Shown: positions 1 through 5,936, counted from the first letter of the stretch. The stretch is 7,581 nt of DNA from an uncultured Campylobacter sp. (GCF_937997405.1 NZ_CALKTL010000015.1:1-7581); one strand, 5' to 3'. A program made the numbers and translations. The notes: generated from the letters alone by a model not told the origin.

Positions 1-770
1 ATTTAAACGAGCTTTTAGCGCTTGCCGAAGACGCTGCGAAAAAGGCAAACGCCGCGATAATGCAAAACTACGATAAATTCGACATTTTCATCAAAGCGGA
101 CAGATCGCCGCTTACGAATGCCGATCTTGCGGCAAATGATGCGATAATACGCACTTTGGAGCCTAGCGGTATCGCGATCTGCTCGGAAGAGCGCGTGCTG
201 GATAGCAAACGGCGCATGAGCGAGGAGAGATTTTGGCTCATAGATCCGCTGGACGGCACGAAGGAGTTCATCGCGCGCAACGGCGAGTTTTGCGTCTGCA
301 TCGCGCTGATCGAGCATGGGCGCCCGATTTTAGCGGTAATCGGCGTGCCCGTAATCGGCGACATATATAGCTCAAATGGCGGCGGAGTCTATAAAAACGG
401 CGTGCTGCTCGCTCGCCCAAATAGCGCGCCGCAAATTTTCATGCAAGGGCACCATAGCAGATCTGCAAAATACGTGCAATTCGCGCAAAAATTTAAAATG
501 CAGCTAGTGCGTAAAGGCTCTGCGATAAAATTTTGCATCTTAGCCGAGGGGGGTGCGAGCGCGTATGCGAGATTTAGCGATTGCTCGCTCTGGGACATCG
601 CCGCGGGAGATTTTTTGCTGCATCAAAATGGCGGAGCGGTAGTAGATCTAAAGACGATGAAGGCGCCGCTTTACAACGGGAAAAGCTTGATAAATAACCA
701 TTATTTAGCGGTTGGCGCGAATGCAATGAAAAATTTATCCAAAATGTTAGAATTTGCAAAGAATTTTTAA
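1..770 (+). CDS. cysQ: 3'(2'),5'-bisphosphate nucleotidase, CysQ family (5'-partial)
   Basis: Inositol-monophosphatase superfamily enzyme of the CysQ type, expected to hydrolyse 3'-phosphoadenosine 5'-phosphate (PAP) to AMP and phosphate in a Mg2+-dependent, lithium-sensitive reaction, so relieving PAP build-up from sulfate assimilation or sulfotransfer. Visible motifs: SEE at 183-191 (metal-ligand glutamate), the signature WLIDPLDGTKEF around 234-269, and WDIAAGDFLLHQNGG at 591-635, which is the second family motif. The first ATG is at 60, but the frame stays open to the window edge and reads LNELLALAEDAAKKANAAI, the expected amphipathic first helix of this family. The true start therefore lies just left of the window and only a few residues are missing (255 are visible; the family is about 245-260). 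The gene stops at 768-770, 62 bases before the pilin-like gene. Family assignment is secure; preference for PAP over inositol phosphates or another bisphosphate is inferred from the closer match to CysQ. Confidence 0.87.
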   Translation, partial: LNELLALAEDAAKKANAAIMQNYDKFDIFIKADRSPLTNADLAANDAIIRTLEPSGIAICSEERVLDSKRRMSEERFWLIDPLDGTKEFIARNGEFCVCIALIEHGRPILAVIGVPVIGDIYSSNGGGVYKNGVLLARPNSAPQIFMQGHHSRSAKYVQFAQKFKMQLVRKGSAIKFCILAEGGASAYARFSDCSLWDIAAGDFLLHQNGGAVVDLKTMKAPLYNGKSLINNHYLAVGANAMKNLSKMLEFAKNF

Positions 771-792
771 GTTAAATTTATAGTAAACGCTC

Positions 793-798
793 TATAAT
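793..798 (+). promoter_or_regulatory. -10 box for the prepilin-like gene
   Basis: A perfect TATAAT lies 34 bases upstream of the ATG at 833, in an AT-rich spacer and without a recognisable -35 hexamer, as is usual for Campylobacter sigma-70 promoters. Transcription would start near 805, giving a leader of about 28 bases that carries the AAGGA ribosome site at 821-825. This suggests the gene is transcribed independently of cysQ. Confidence 0.55.
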
Positions 799-832
799 AT
801 AAGTCCAAAATTTTTTATCAAAGGATAAAAAC

Positions 833-1216
833 ATGAAGGGTTTTACTATGATCGAATTAATTTTCGTGATCGTGATTTTAGGTGTTTTGGCGGCAGTTGC
901 CATCCCAAAACTAGCAGCTACGCGCGATGATGCGGAGGTGGTGAGGACGGCGCAGAATATATCTACGTCGCTAACGGATGTTATGGGTTATTATATCGCA
1001 AAAGGTGAGTATAATAGCAACTTTTCAAGTATGACAAATGTAACTAATCCTATTAAAATTAGGCAAAATGTCTGTGCTACTTACGAGTACAACAGCAATA
1101 CTCAAATGACATTAAAAAAGAGCTATGGTGGGTTGTGCGAAGCAGTATGGAAAGTATCGAGCCTAAAAACTATAAATAGTATTTATAGCTCAGATGCGTT
1201 ACTAATCGTCCAATAA
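833..1216 (+). CDS. Prepilin-like protein (type IV pilin / type II pseudopilin N-terminus)
   Basis: A 127-residue protein with a minimal class III signal peptide: MKG, then FTMIELIFVIVILGVLAA. The prepilin peptidase would cut after Gly3; mature Phe1 would be methylated and mature Glu5 is present. One hydrophobic helix (about residues 4-25) serves both as membrane anchor and as fibre-core helix, and the rest is a small periplasmic globular part. Two cysteines, C81 and C102, bracket a loop like the disulfide-bonded D-region of many pilins. AAGGA at 821-825 supports this start. It stands alone: no prepilin peptidase, ATPase or secretin gene is in the window, so it must use an assembly machine encoded elsewhere, possibly the competence pseudopilus (inference). 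The 3' half is much more AT-rich (34% G+C over 1021-1200) than neighbouring genes, a common pattern for fast-diverging pilin C-terminal domains. Exact role (competence, secretion, adhesion) is unknown. Confidence 0.85.
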   Translation: MKGFTMIELIFVIVILGVLAAVAIPKLAATRDDAEVVRTAQNISTSLTDVMGYYIAKGEYNSNFSSMTNVTNPIKIRQNVCATYEYNSNTQMTLKKSYGGLCEAVWKVSSLKTINSIYSSDALLIVQ

Positions 1217-1224
1217 TTCTTATC

Positions 1225-1255
1225 GGGTGCGAGCTAACATCGCACCCTTTTATTT
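1225..1255 (+). terminator. Rho-independent terminator of the prepilin-like gene
   Basis: A perfect 8-bp stem GGGTGCGA (1225-1232) / TCGCACCC (1240-1247) with a 7-base loop GCTAACA is followed by TTTTATTT. It begins 8 bases after the prepilin stop codon. The tail on the opposite strand is not T-rich, so it should act on plus-strand transcription. The right arm and part of the loop are also the last codons and stop of the convergent gene ending at 1234. Confidence 0.88.
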
Positions 1256-1845
1256 ATAAATCTAAGCAAAATTCCAATCGTCCAAATAATTGCGAAAAAT
1301 ATAAAGATAAAACTCCAAAATTGCGCTAGATCCACGCTTTTGCTTGTCGGAAACAGATACCAACCTCCGCTATAAAGTGCCGTTAGTTTGGCTTGCAGTC
1401 CGTCTAGCATTGCATCAGCCGGCACCGCCGGTACGTCGAATGCGCAGCTGTTAAATGGCTTAAAAATTGGCACTATGCTTAAATCGAAATTTAAAAACCT
1501 CACCGCTCCACCGCAGCCGCTCATTCCACCCATATCTCCGCTCCCTCGCAGTACCGTGTGAATTTTAGCTAAATTTAATGACGATACGAAGCCCAGCGCC
1601 GCGCCGTAAAACCACACCGCATATCCGCAGATAGCAATGTAAACGCTCTTGCCGCAAACTGCTAAAATCGCCGCTCCTAGCGCTATGGCGCAAAGTGCGA
1701 ATCTCACGTGAATGCTAAAGCTTTCCGGATAGATAAAAAGGAATTTTTGCAAAAAAAAATATGAAAACGCTAGCCAAAAAAGCGCCCAAATAGCGCAAAA
1801 GGCGAGAAATCTTTTAGAGTATCTGTTTTGAAATTTTAAAATCAT
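1234..1845 (-). CDS. DsbB-like four-helix membrane protein lacking the first-loop CxxC
   Basis: 203 residues with four predicted membrane helices (about 11-36, 45-64, 67-90, 177-196) and a long loop at 91-176. Aligned from memory to E. coli DsbB, residues 40-63 match the DsbB second-helix region well: the segment around R48 matches YERCALFG, and WFYGAALGFV matches WLYSAF. The second-loop cysteines C111 and C134 match the DsbB C104/C130 pair, which exchanges disulfides with DsbA. The first-loop CxxC, which passes electrons to quinone, is replaced by ESFS (41-44). The loop is also longer than in E. coli and includes GGWYLFP, which I associate with Campylobacter DsbB-type proteins. ATG at 1843-1845 has AAAGGA (complement of 1851-1856) at good spacing. 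The gene runs toward the prepilin gene and its last codons lie in that gene's terminator hairpin. Superfamily call is probable; oxidase activity is doubtful. It could instead be an unrelated small membrane protein. Confidence 0.65.
   Translation of the reverse strand: MILKFQNRYSKRFLAFCAIWALFWLAFSYFFLQKFLFIYPESFSIHVRFALCAIALGAAILAVCGKSVYIAICGYAVWFYGAALGFVSSLNLAKIHTVLRGSGDMGGMSGCGGAVRFLNFDLSIVPIFKPFNSCAFDVPAVPADAMLDGLQAKLTALYSGGWYLFPTSKSVDLAQFWSFIFIFFAIIWTIGILLRFINKRVRC
1751..1759. repeat. A9/T9 homopolymer inside the DsbB-like gene
   Basis: Nine consecutive A on the plus strand (T on the coding strand) cover codons 29-32 of the minus-strand gene, within its first membrane helix. The current length keeps the frame open. 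A change of one base would truncate the protein near residue 30. The left part also forms a perfect 12-base palindrome, TTTTTGCAAAAA, at 1744-1755. Confidence 0.9.
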
Positions 1846-1865
1846 AAAAATCCTTTCTGCGCATA

Positions 1866-1871
1866 ATTTTA
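1866..1871 (-). promoter_or_regulatory. Possible -10 box for the DsbB-like gene
   Basis: The minus strand reads TAAAAT here, about 20 bases upstream of the ATG, which would give a short leader carrying the ribosome site. The whole spacer is AT-rich and a plus-strand TATAAT at 1870-1875 overlaps it, so the exact element is uncertain. What is clear is that the 96-base spacer 1846-1941 must hold divergent promoters for this gene and for dctQ. Confidence 0.35.
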
Positions 1872-1887
1872 TAATAAATTGCAGATA

Positions 1888-1920
1888 TTTTTGCTAAAAT
1901 CCCAGCTTTTATAGCAAAAA
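1888..1920. promoter_or_regulatory. Inverted repeat spanning an extended -10 box ahead of dctQ
   Basis: Arms TTTTTGCT (1888-1895) and AGCAAAAA (1913-1920) are perfect reverse complements and extend one further base pair (A1896-T1912). The left arm merges with an extended -10 element, TGCTAAAAT (1892-1900), which would start transcription near 1907, inside the repeat. A symmetric site over the -10 and start point is a typical position for a repressor operator. As RNA, only the right arm would be transcribed from this promoter, so an operator is more likely than an attenuator hairpin. No regulator gene is visible in the window. Confidence 0.5.
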
Positions 1921-1941
1921 TTTAAAGCAAAGGGTAAAATT

Positions 1942-2511
1942 TTGAGGAATTTTTTACGCAAATTAGAAAGAGCTTTTGATGTGTTCGCAAACATCTTAGG
2001 CGTATTAAGTATCGTATTTTTGGCGCTTTTAGTTATAGTCGTTTTTTACAATGTTGTGGCGCGTTATCTTTTTCCTGCCGCAAATTCCGTCGCTATGCAA
2101 GAACTTACGTGGTGGCTATATTCGGCGATGTTTTTATTCGGCGTGACCTATGCGCTCAAAGAAAACGCCCATGTTCGCGTGGACATTTTTTACGAAAAAT
2201 TTAGCCCCACTGCAAAAGCGCTCATAAATATCTTAGGCACGATATTTTTCATTTTGCCTTTCGTGGCGCTCGTGGCGTTTTTTTCGATCGATTATGTGAG
2301 CGAGGCTTATACGAGCCATGAGGCCAGTGCTAATCCCGGCGGTATGCAGCATCTTTGGATCATCAAGTCCGCAATCACGCTTAGTTACGCGTTTTTATTT
2401 ATCTACGCATTTGGATTTTTGATTAAAAATATTAACGCCCTGCTTGATGTTAGGGAAAACAAAGGCTCGGAATTTCTTAGTGGGAATTCTTCGGGCGCAC
2501 AGAGTGTGTGA
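1942..2511 (+). CDS. dctQ: TRAP transporter small permease subunit (DctQ family)
   Basis: Small membrane subunit of a tripartite ATP-independent periplasmic transporter, which pairs with DctM for ion-driven uptake of a carboxylate delivered by a binding protein. 189 residues, four helices (about 16-42, 55-73, 93-116, 139-162). Family motifs: E54 followed by WWLY (57-60), then ALKENAHVRVDIFYE (71-85), and NPGGMQHLWIIK (131-142) before the last helix. The ENAHVRVD form points to the subfamily often labelled mannitol/chloroaromatic TRAP (COG4665), which also includes 2-oxo-acid systems. The start is TTG at 1942-1944, supported by AGGG at 1931-1934 and by the lack of an ATG before residue 52. The first in-frame segment RNFLRKLERAFD fits the usual cytoplasmic N-terminus. 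It is the first gene of a likely dctQ-ORF29-dctM-pycB run, with no terminator seen between them. Confidence 0.92.
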   Translation: MRNFLRKLERAFDVFANILGVLSIVFLALLVIVVFYNVVARYLFPAANSVAMQELTWWLYSAMFLFGVTYALKENAHVRVDIFYEKFSPTAKALINILGTIFFILPFVALVAFFSIDYVSEAYTSHEASANPGGMQHLWIIKSAITLSYAFLFIYAFGFLIKNINALLDVRENKGSEFLSGNSSGAQSV

Positions 2512-2518
2512 GGGTAAA

Positions 2519-2608
2519 ATGAGCTTAAATTTAAAATTCTATAAATTTCACACTTTTTGCGCTTGGGCGGAATTTTACCGAGGCGAGATAAAAGGTGGCG
2601 AGCTATGA
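2519..2608 (+). CDS. Possible 29-residue small ORF coupling dctQ to dctM
   Basis: The 93-base gap between dctQ and dctM holds an uninterrupted ATG-started frame of 29 codons. It starts MSLNLKFYKF, continues HTFCAWAEFY, and ends IKGGEL. It has a GAGGG site at 2510-2514 (spacing 4, a little short), and its TGA (2606-2608) overlaps the dctM ATG as ATGA, the classic arrangement for translational coupling. The ribosome-site string AGGGTAAAAT at 2511-2520 is identical to the one ahead of dctQ at 1931-1940. The peptide is aromatic-rich (four F, two Y, one W), has one cysteine and no clear membrane helix. I recognise no family. It may be a real small protein, only a translated leader that loads ribosomes onto dctM, or chance. 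Confidence 0.4.
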   Translation: MSLNLKFYKFHTFCAWAEFYRGEIKGGEL

Positions 2609-3966
2609 TAGGCATAGTGATGTTTGCAGCAGCACTTTTTATGCTGTTACTGGGTTTTCCCGTTGCGTTTACATTTGGTGCCGTGGCTGTGATTTTCGGC
2701 TTTATCTACGGACTTAGTGAGGCGTGGGATTACGCGCAGGGCTTTGAAATTTTAACTGAAGCTTTCGAGGATATGAGCAGGCAGTTTTTCTCACTGATGC
2801 CTAATAGAATTTACTCGATTATGGAAAATCAGCTGCTAATTTCGGTGCCGCTTTTTATTTTGATGGGTATGATTTTGCAAAAGACTCGCCTTGCAGAGCG
2901 CTTATTAGAGTCGATGGCATTTTTATTCGGCGGCGTACGAGGCGGCGTGGCGATCAGCACCGTTTTGGTAGGCGCATTACTTGCAGCTACGACGGGCATC
3001 GTGGGCGCGACTGTCATCGCTATGGGCGTCATCAGTCTACCCGTGATGATGAAATACGGCTATGATAAGCCGCTGGCTACCGGCACCATCGCTGCTGCGG
3101 GCACGCTTGGGCAGATTATCCCGCCCTCTATCGTGCTGATTATTTTAGGCGATATACTTTCGGTCTCTGTGGGTGATCTTTTTTCTGCAGCAGTTATTCC
3201 TGGGCTCGTGCTAGTGGGTTTTTACGTGATTTATATTGCGATTATTTCATATATTTGCAAAGATTATGCACCGCCTGTTCCGCCGCTAGAGGGACTTAGC
3301 AAATCAAAGCAAATTTTTATCGCGCTTAAAAACGTCGTGCCGGTGCTCGTGCTGATTTTGCTCGTCTTGGGATCTATTTTTGCAGGCATCGCTACGCCTA
3401 CGGAGAGCTCGTCGGTAGGCTGCTTGGGTGCGATAGCGCTAGCTGTTTTATACCGCACGTTTTCGTTTAGGCTGATCTATGACGCGCTAAAAAATACCAC
3501 TAAAATTTCAGGTATGGTTTTTATGATTTTGATGGGCGCCACGGCATTTTCGATGATTTTTTCTTACACGGGCGGAGATGAGGTCGTAAAAAATTTTATG
3601 GAGAATCTGCCCGGCCAAGCATGGGGATTTATCGCGCTTACGATGGTAGTTATCATAGTGCTTGGATTTTTTCTCGATTATGTCGAAATTTCATATATCA
3701 TTTTGCCAATACTTTTGCCAATAGTAGAGTCTTTGCATATTAATCCCGTGTGGTTTGCGATCTTAATCGCTGTAAATTTACAAACATCGTTTATGACGCC
3801 GCCATTTGGATTTTCGATATTTTTCTTAAAGGGCGTGACGCCGCCGCAAATCCACACCACGGACATTTACAAGGGCGTACTGCCTTTTATTTTATTGCAA
3901 ATTCTAGTGCTATTAACGCTCGCAATCTTTCCGGGGGTTTTTGGTTTAAAAGCTTTTTTAGGCTAG
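2605..3966 (+). CDS. dctM: TRAP transporter large permease subunit (DctM family)
   Basis: Main transport subunit of the TRAP system: a multi-helix inner-membrane protein that moves a carboxylate with Na+ or H+ down the ion gradient. 453 residues from the ATG at 2605. Family motifs: PLFILMGMILQKTRLAERLL (82-101), GALLAATTGIVGATVIAMG (123-141), the strongly conserved TGTIAAAGTLGQIIPPSI (159-176), GIATPTESSSVG (261-272) and NLQTSFMTPPFGFSIFF (391-407). The insert after the first helix (about 36-76, with SLMPNRIYSIM) is typical of the COG4664 subfamily. An upstream in-frame TTG at 2557 would add 16 polar residues; I prefer 2605 because AAGGTGG (2592-2598) is correctly spaced and MIGIVMFAAALFML is the normal N-terminus. 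The start overlaps the stop of the 29-codon ORF. pycB starts 41 bases after the stop, consistent with one transcript. No dctP binding-protein gene is next to it. Confidence 0.95.
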   Translation: MIGIVMFAAALFMLLLGFPVAFTFGAVAVIFGFIYGLSEAWDYAQGFEILTEAFEDMSRQFFSLMPNRIYSIMENQLLISVPLFILMGMILQKTRLAERLLESMAFLFGGVRGGVAISTVLVGALLAATTGIVGATVIAMGVISLPVMMKYGYDKPLATGTIAAAGTLGQIIPPSIVLIILGDILSVSVGDLFSAAVIPGLVLVGFYVIYIAIISYICKDYAPPVPPLEGLSKSKQIFIALKNVVPVLVLILLVLGSIFAGIATPTESSSVGCLGAIALAVLYRTFSFRLIYDALKNTTKISGMVFMILMGATAFSMIFSYTGGDEVVKNFMENLPGQAWGFIALTMVVIIVLGFFLDYVEISYIILPILLPIVESLHINPVWFAILIAVNLQTSFMTPPFGFSIFFLKGVTPPQIHTTDIYKGVLPFILLQILVLLTLAIFPGVFGLKAFLG

Positions 3967-3996
3967 AAATATTAAAATTCACGCTAAATTTAACCT

Positions 3997-4001
3997 AGGA
4001 G
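3997..4001 (+). promoter_or_regulatory. Ribosome binding site of pycB
   Basis: AGGAG lies six bases before the ATG at 4008. It is the strongest Shine-Dalgarno match in the window and fixes the pycB start. The 41-base spacer after dctM shows no hairpin, so read-through from the TRAP genes is plausible. Confidence 0.75.
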
Positions 4002-4007
4002 CTAAAA

Positions 4008-5846
4008 ATGGCTAAAAAGCTTATCGACGTTATGGATACGACCTTTCGCGACGGATTTCAGTCTGTTTTCGGCGCGCGCGTGGCGATGGAGGACTTCCTG
4101 CCTGCCGTTAGCGCAGCCAAAGACGCGGGCATCACGCACTTCGAGTTCGGCGGCGGCGCGCGGTTTCAGAGCCTGTATTTTTACCTAAACGAAGACGCCT
4201 TTGAGATGATGGATAAATTTAGAAGCATCGTGGGGCCTGAGGCGAACCTGCAGACCCTTAGCCGCGGCGTAAATACCGTCACGCTCGATACCGGCAGCCG
4301 CGAGATCATCGATCTGCACGCCAAGCTTTTTGCCAAACACGGCACGACGACGATTCGAAATTTCGACGCGTTAAACGACGTGGAAAATTTAAAATTTAGC
4401 GGCGAGTGCATCTCGCGTCACGGGCTCAAGCACGAGGTCGTGGTTACGATGATGGATCTGCCGCCGGGATGCAGCGGCGCGCACGACGCAGCGTTTTATG
4501 AGAGAATTCTGCGTCAAATTTTAGACGCGCAGATTCCGTTCGACAGCGTCTGCTTCAAAGACGCAAGCGGTACCAGCAGCCCGCAGAAGGTCTATGAGAC
4601 GATCAAGCGCGCGCGTAAAATTTTAGGCGACGGGGTGCATATCCGTCTGCACACGCACGAGACGGCGGGAGTTAGCGTCGCATGTTACCAGGCTGCGCTC
4701 GTTGCGGGCGTAGACGGCATCGACCTTGCCGCACATCCCGTAAGCGGTGGCACGAGCCAGCCAGACATCCTTACGCTGCTGCACGCGACGAAGGGGCAAA
4801 ATTTCGACCTAGGGCTAGACGCAGAGAAAATTTTAAAATACGAAGAGATTTTGGGCGAGTGCTTGAAGGATTACTTCATGCCGCCCGAGGCCACGCAGGT
4901 AAGCCCACTCATTCCGTTTAGCCCGATGCCAGGAGGCGCGCTTACGGCAAACACTCAGATGATGCGTGATAATAAAATTTTAGACAAATTCCCAGCCGTC
5001 ATCAAGGCTATGCGCGAAGTCGTCGAAAAGGGCGGCTTCGGCACGAGCGTGACGCCGGTTAGTCAGTTTTATTTCCAGCAGGCGTTTAACAACGTAATGT
5101 TCGGCCCGTGGAAAAAGATCGCCGAGGGCTACGGCAAGATGGTGCTAGGCTATTTCGGCAAAACGCCCGTTAAACCCGATGACGGCGTGATTAAGATGGC
5201 GGCGGAGCAGCTGGGCTTAGAGCCTACGACCAAGCACGCCGTAGATATCGCCGACGCCGACGAGAGCAAGAGCGTCGCGTATGCGCAGAAGATTCTACGC
5301 GAGCAGGGCATCGAGCCTAGCGAGGAGAACATATTTATCGCGCTTGCGTGCAAAGAAAAGGGCATCGCGTTTTTAAAAGGCGAGGGCAAGGTGATGAGTC
5401 GTAAAAAAGAGGACGTAGCGCCCGCTGCAAGCCATCAAAACGGTATTTCTAAAAATGGCAAATTTGACGTTAAGATTAACGGCAAAATTTACAGCGTAGA
5501 ATTCGCCGGGCAAAACGTGCTCGTAAACGGCGATCGATACGACGTTAGCTTCGATACCTCAGCGCCCGCAAAGCCGCAGCCGCAAGGCTCTGCCCACGAG
5601 CAGCCCACTGCTAACGCGCGAAGTGGTACGGACGATAACGATATAAAAGCGACGCTTCCTAGCAACGTATTTAAAATTTTAATAAAGGAAGGCGACGCTG
5701 TTAAGGCGGGGCAGAATGTCATCGTTCTTGAAGCGATGAAGATGGAGATAAATATCGAAAGCCCGCGTGATGGCATAATCGATAAAATTTTAGTTGCCCA
5801 GGGCGATACGGTCGATGCTGATCAAGTGCTCGCGATTTTAAGATAA
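4008..5846 (+). CDS. pycB: Biotin-dependent carboxyltransferase: pyruvate carboxylase subunit B (or oxaloacetate decarboxylase alpha)
   Basis: 612 residues in three parts. The carboxyltransferase barrel (about 5-270) has metal ligand D10 in MDTTFRDGFQS, the carbamylated-lysine candidate K184 in CFKDASGTS, and the H215/H217 pair in RLHTHETAG. The conserved PYC/OADA domain (about 290-465) contains SPMPGGALTANTQMM. After a linker with a small beta segment (486-516) and a proline/alanine-rich hinge comes a biotinyl domain (about 545-612) with EAMKM, where K578 would carry biotin. With a separate biotin carboxylase (PycA, not in this window) it would make oxaloacetate from pyruvate; alone or with membrane partners the same fold decarboxylates oxaloacetate. 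The absence of oadB/oadG nearby and the adjacency to pckA, as in C. jejuni from memory, favour the pyruvate carboxylase role. The likely job is supplying oxaloacetate for the TCA cycle and gluconeogenesis. It may share a transcript with dctQM. Confidence 0.9.
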   Translation: MAKKLIDVMDTTFRDGFQSVFGARVAMEDFLPAVSAAKDAGITHFEFGGGARFQSLYFYLNEDAFEMMDKFRSIVGPEANLQTLSRGVNTVTLDTGSREIIDLHAKLFAKHGTTTIRNFDALNDVENLKFSGECISRHGLKHEVVVTMMDLPPGCSGAHDAAFYERILRQILDAQIPFDSVCFKDASGTSSPQKVYETIKRARKILGDGVHIRLHTHETAGVSVACYQAALVAGVDGIDLAAHPVSGGTSQPDILTLLHATKGQNFDLGLDAEKILKYEEILGECLKDYFMPPEATQVSPLIPFSPMPGGALTANTQMMRDNKILDKFPAVIKAMREVVEKGGFGTSVTPVSQFYFQQAFNNVMFGPWKKIAEGYGKMVLGYFGKTPVKPDDGVIKMAAEQLGLEPTTKHAVDIADADESKSVAYAQKILREQGIEPSEENIFIALACKEKGIAFLKGEGKVMSRKKEDVAPAASHQNGISKNGKFDVKINGKIYSVEFAGQNVLVNGDRYDVSFDTSAPAKPQPQGSAHEQPTANARSGTDDNDIKATLPSNVFKILIKEGDAVKAGQNVIVLEAMKMEINIESPRDGIIDKILVAQGDTVDADQVLAILR

Positions 5847-5852
5847 GCTCTA

Positions 5853-5882
5853 AAATTTAGACGGGCGCTTCCGCCTAAATTT
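5853..5882 (+). terminator. Hairpin after pycB, weak terminator candidate
   Basis: AAATTTA (5853-5859) pairs with TAAATTT (5876-5882), and GGCG (5864-5867) pairs with CGCC (5872-5875) around a CTTC loop, with an unpaired GACG on the left side. It sits 6 bases after the pycB stop. No long T-tract follows (CACCG instead), so termination may be partial; it could equally be an mRNA-stabilising 3' hairpin. Confidence 0.5.
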
Positions 5883-5930
5883 CACCGTAGCTATCCTTGG
5901 TGCTTAAGCGAGCTCACCTAAATTTTAAGC

Positions 5931-5936
5931 TATAAT
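5931..5936 (+). promoter_or_regulatory. -10 box of pckA
   Basis: A perfect TATAAT lies 43 bases before the pckA ATG and predicts a start near 5943. There is no -35 match. The box is the core of an 11-base dyad GCTATAATAGC (5929-5939). A short inverted pair GCTTAA (5902-5907) / TTAAGC (5925-5930) lies just upstream and could be an operator. This indicates that pckA can be transcribed separately from pycB. Confidence 0.6.

Noticed and set aside
60..62. ATG at 60 as the start of cysQ
   Set aside because: The same frame is open to the left edge and encodes the expected N-terminal helix of the family, and no ribosome site precedes this ATG. The real start is outside the window.
15..364. Minus-strand open frames of about 100 codons opposite cysQ
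   Set aside because: They are antisense to a well-supported gene, have no ribosome site or recognisable motif, and their length follows from the GC-rich codons of cysQ.
2557..2559. TTG at 2557 as the start of dctM
   Set aside because: It adds 16 polar residues with no family match, has no good ribosome site, and lies inside the 29-codon ORF. The ATG at 2605 has AAGGTGG at proper spacing and gives the normal N-terminus.
3750..3998. Plus-strand open frame overlapping the end of dctM
   Set aside because: It is out of frame with the conserved C-terminal motifs of DctM, has no ribosome site and no recognisable protein features.
4682..4921. Arginine-rich open frame inside pycB
   Set aside because: It is an alternative-frame reading of a strongly conserved carboxyltransferase segment; the arginine and alanine richness is a by-product of GC-rich codons.
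5853..5882. The hairpin after pycB as a strong intrinsic terminator
   Set aside because: The stem is interrupted and no T-tract follows. I kept it only as a weak terminator or mRNA-stability hairpin.
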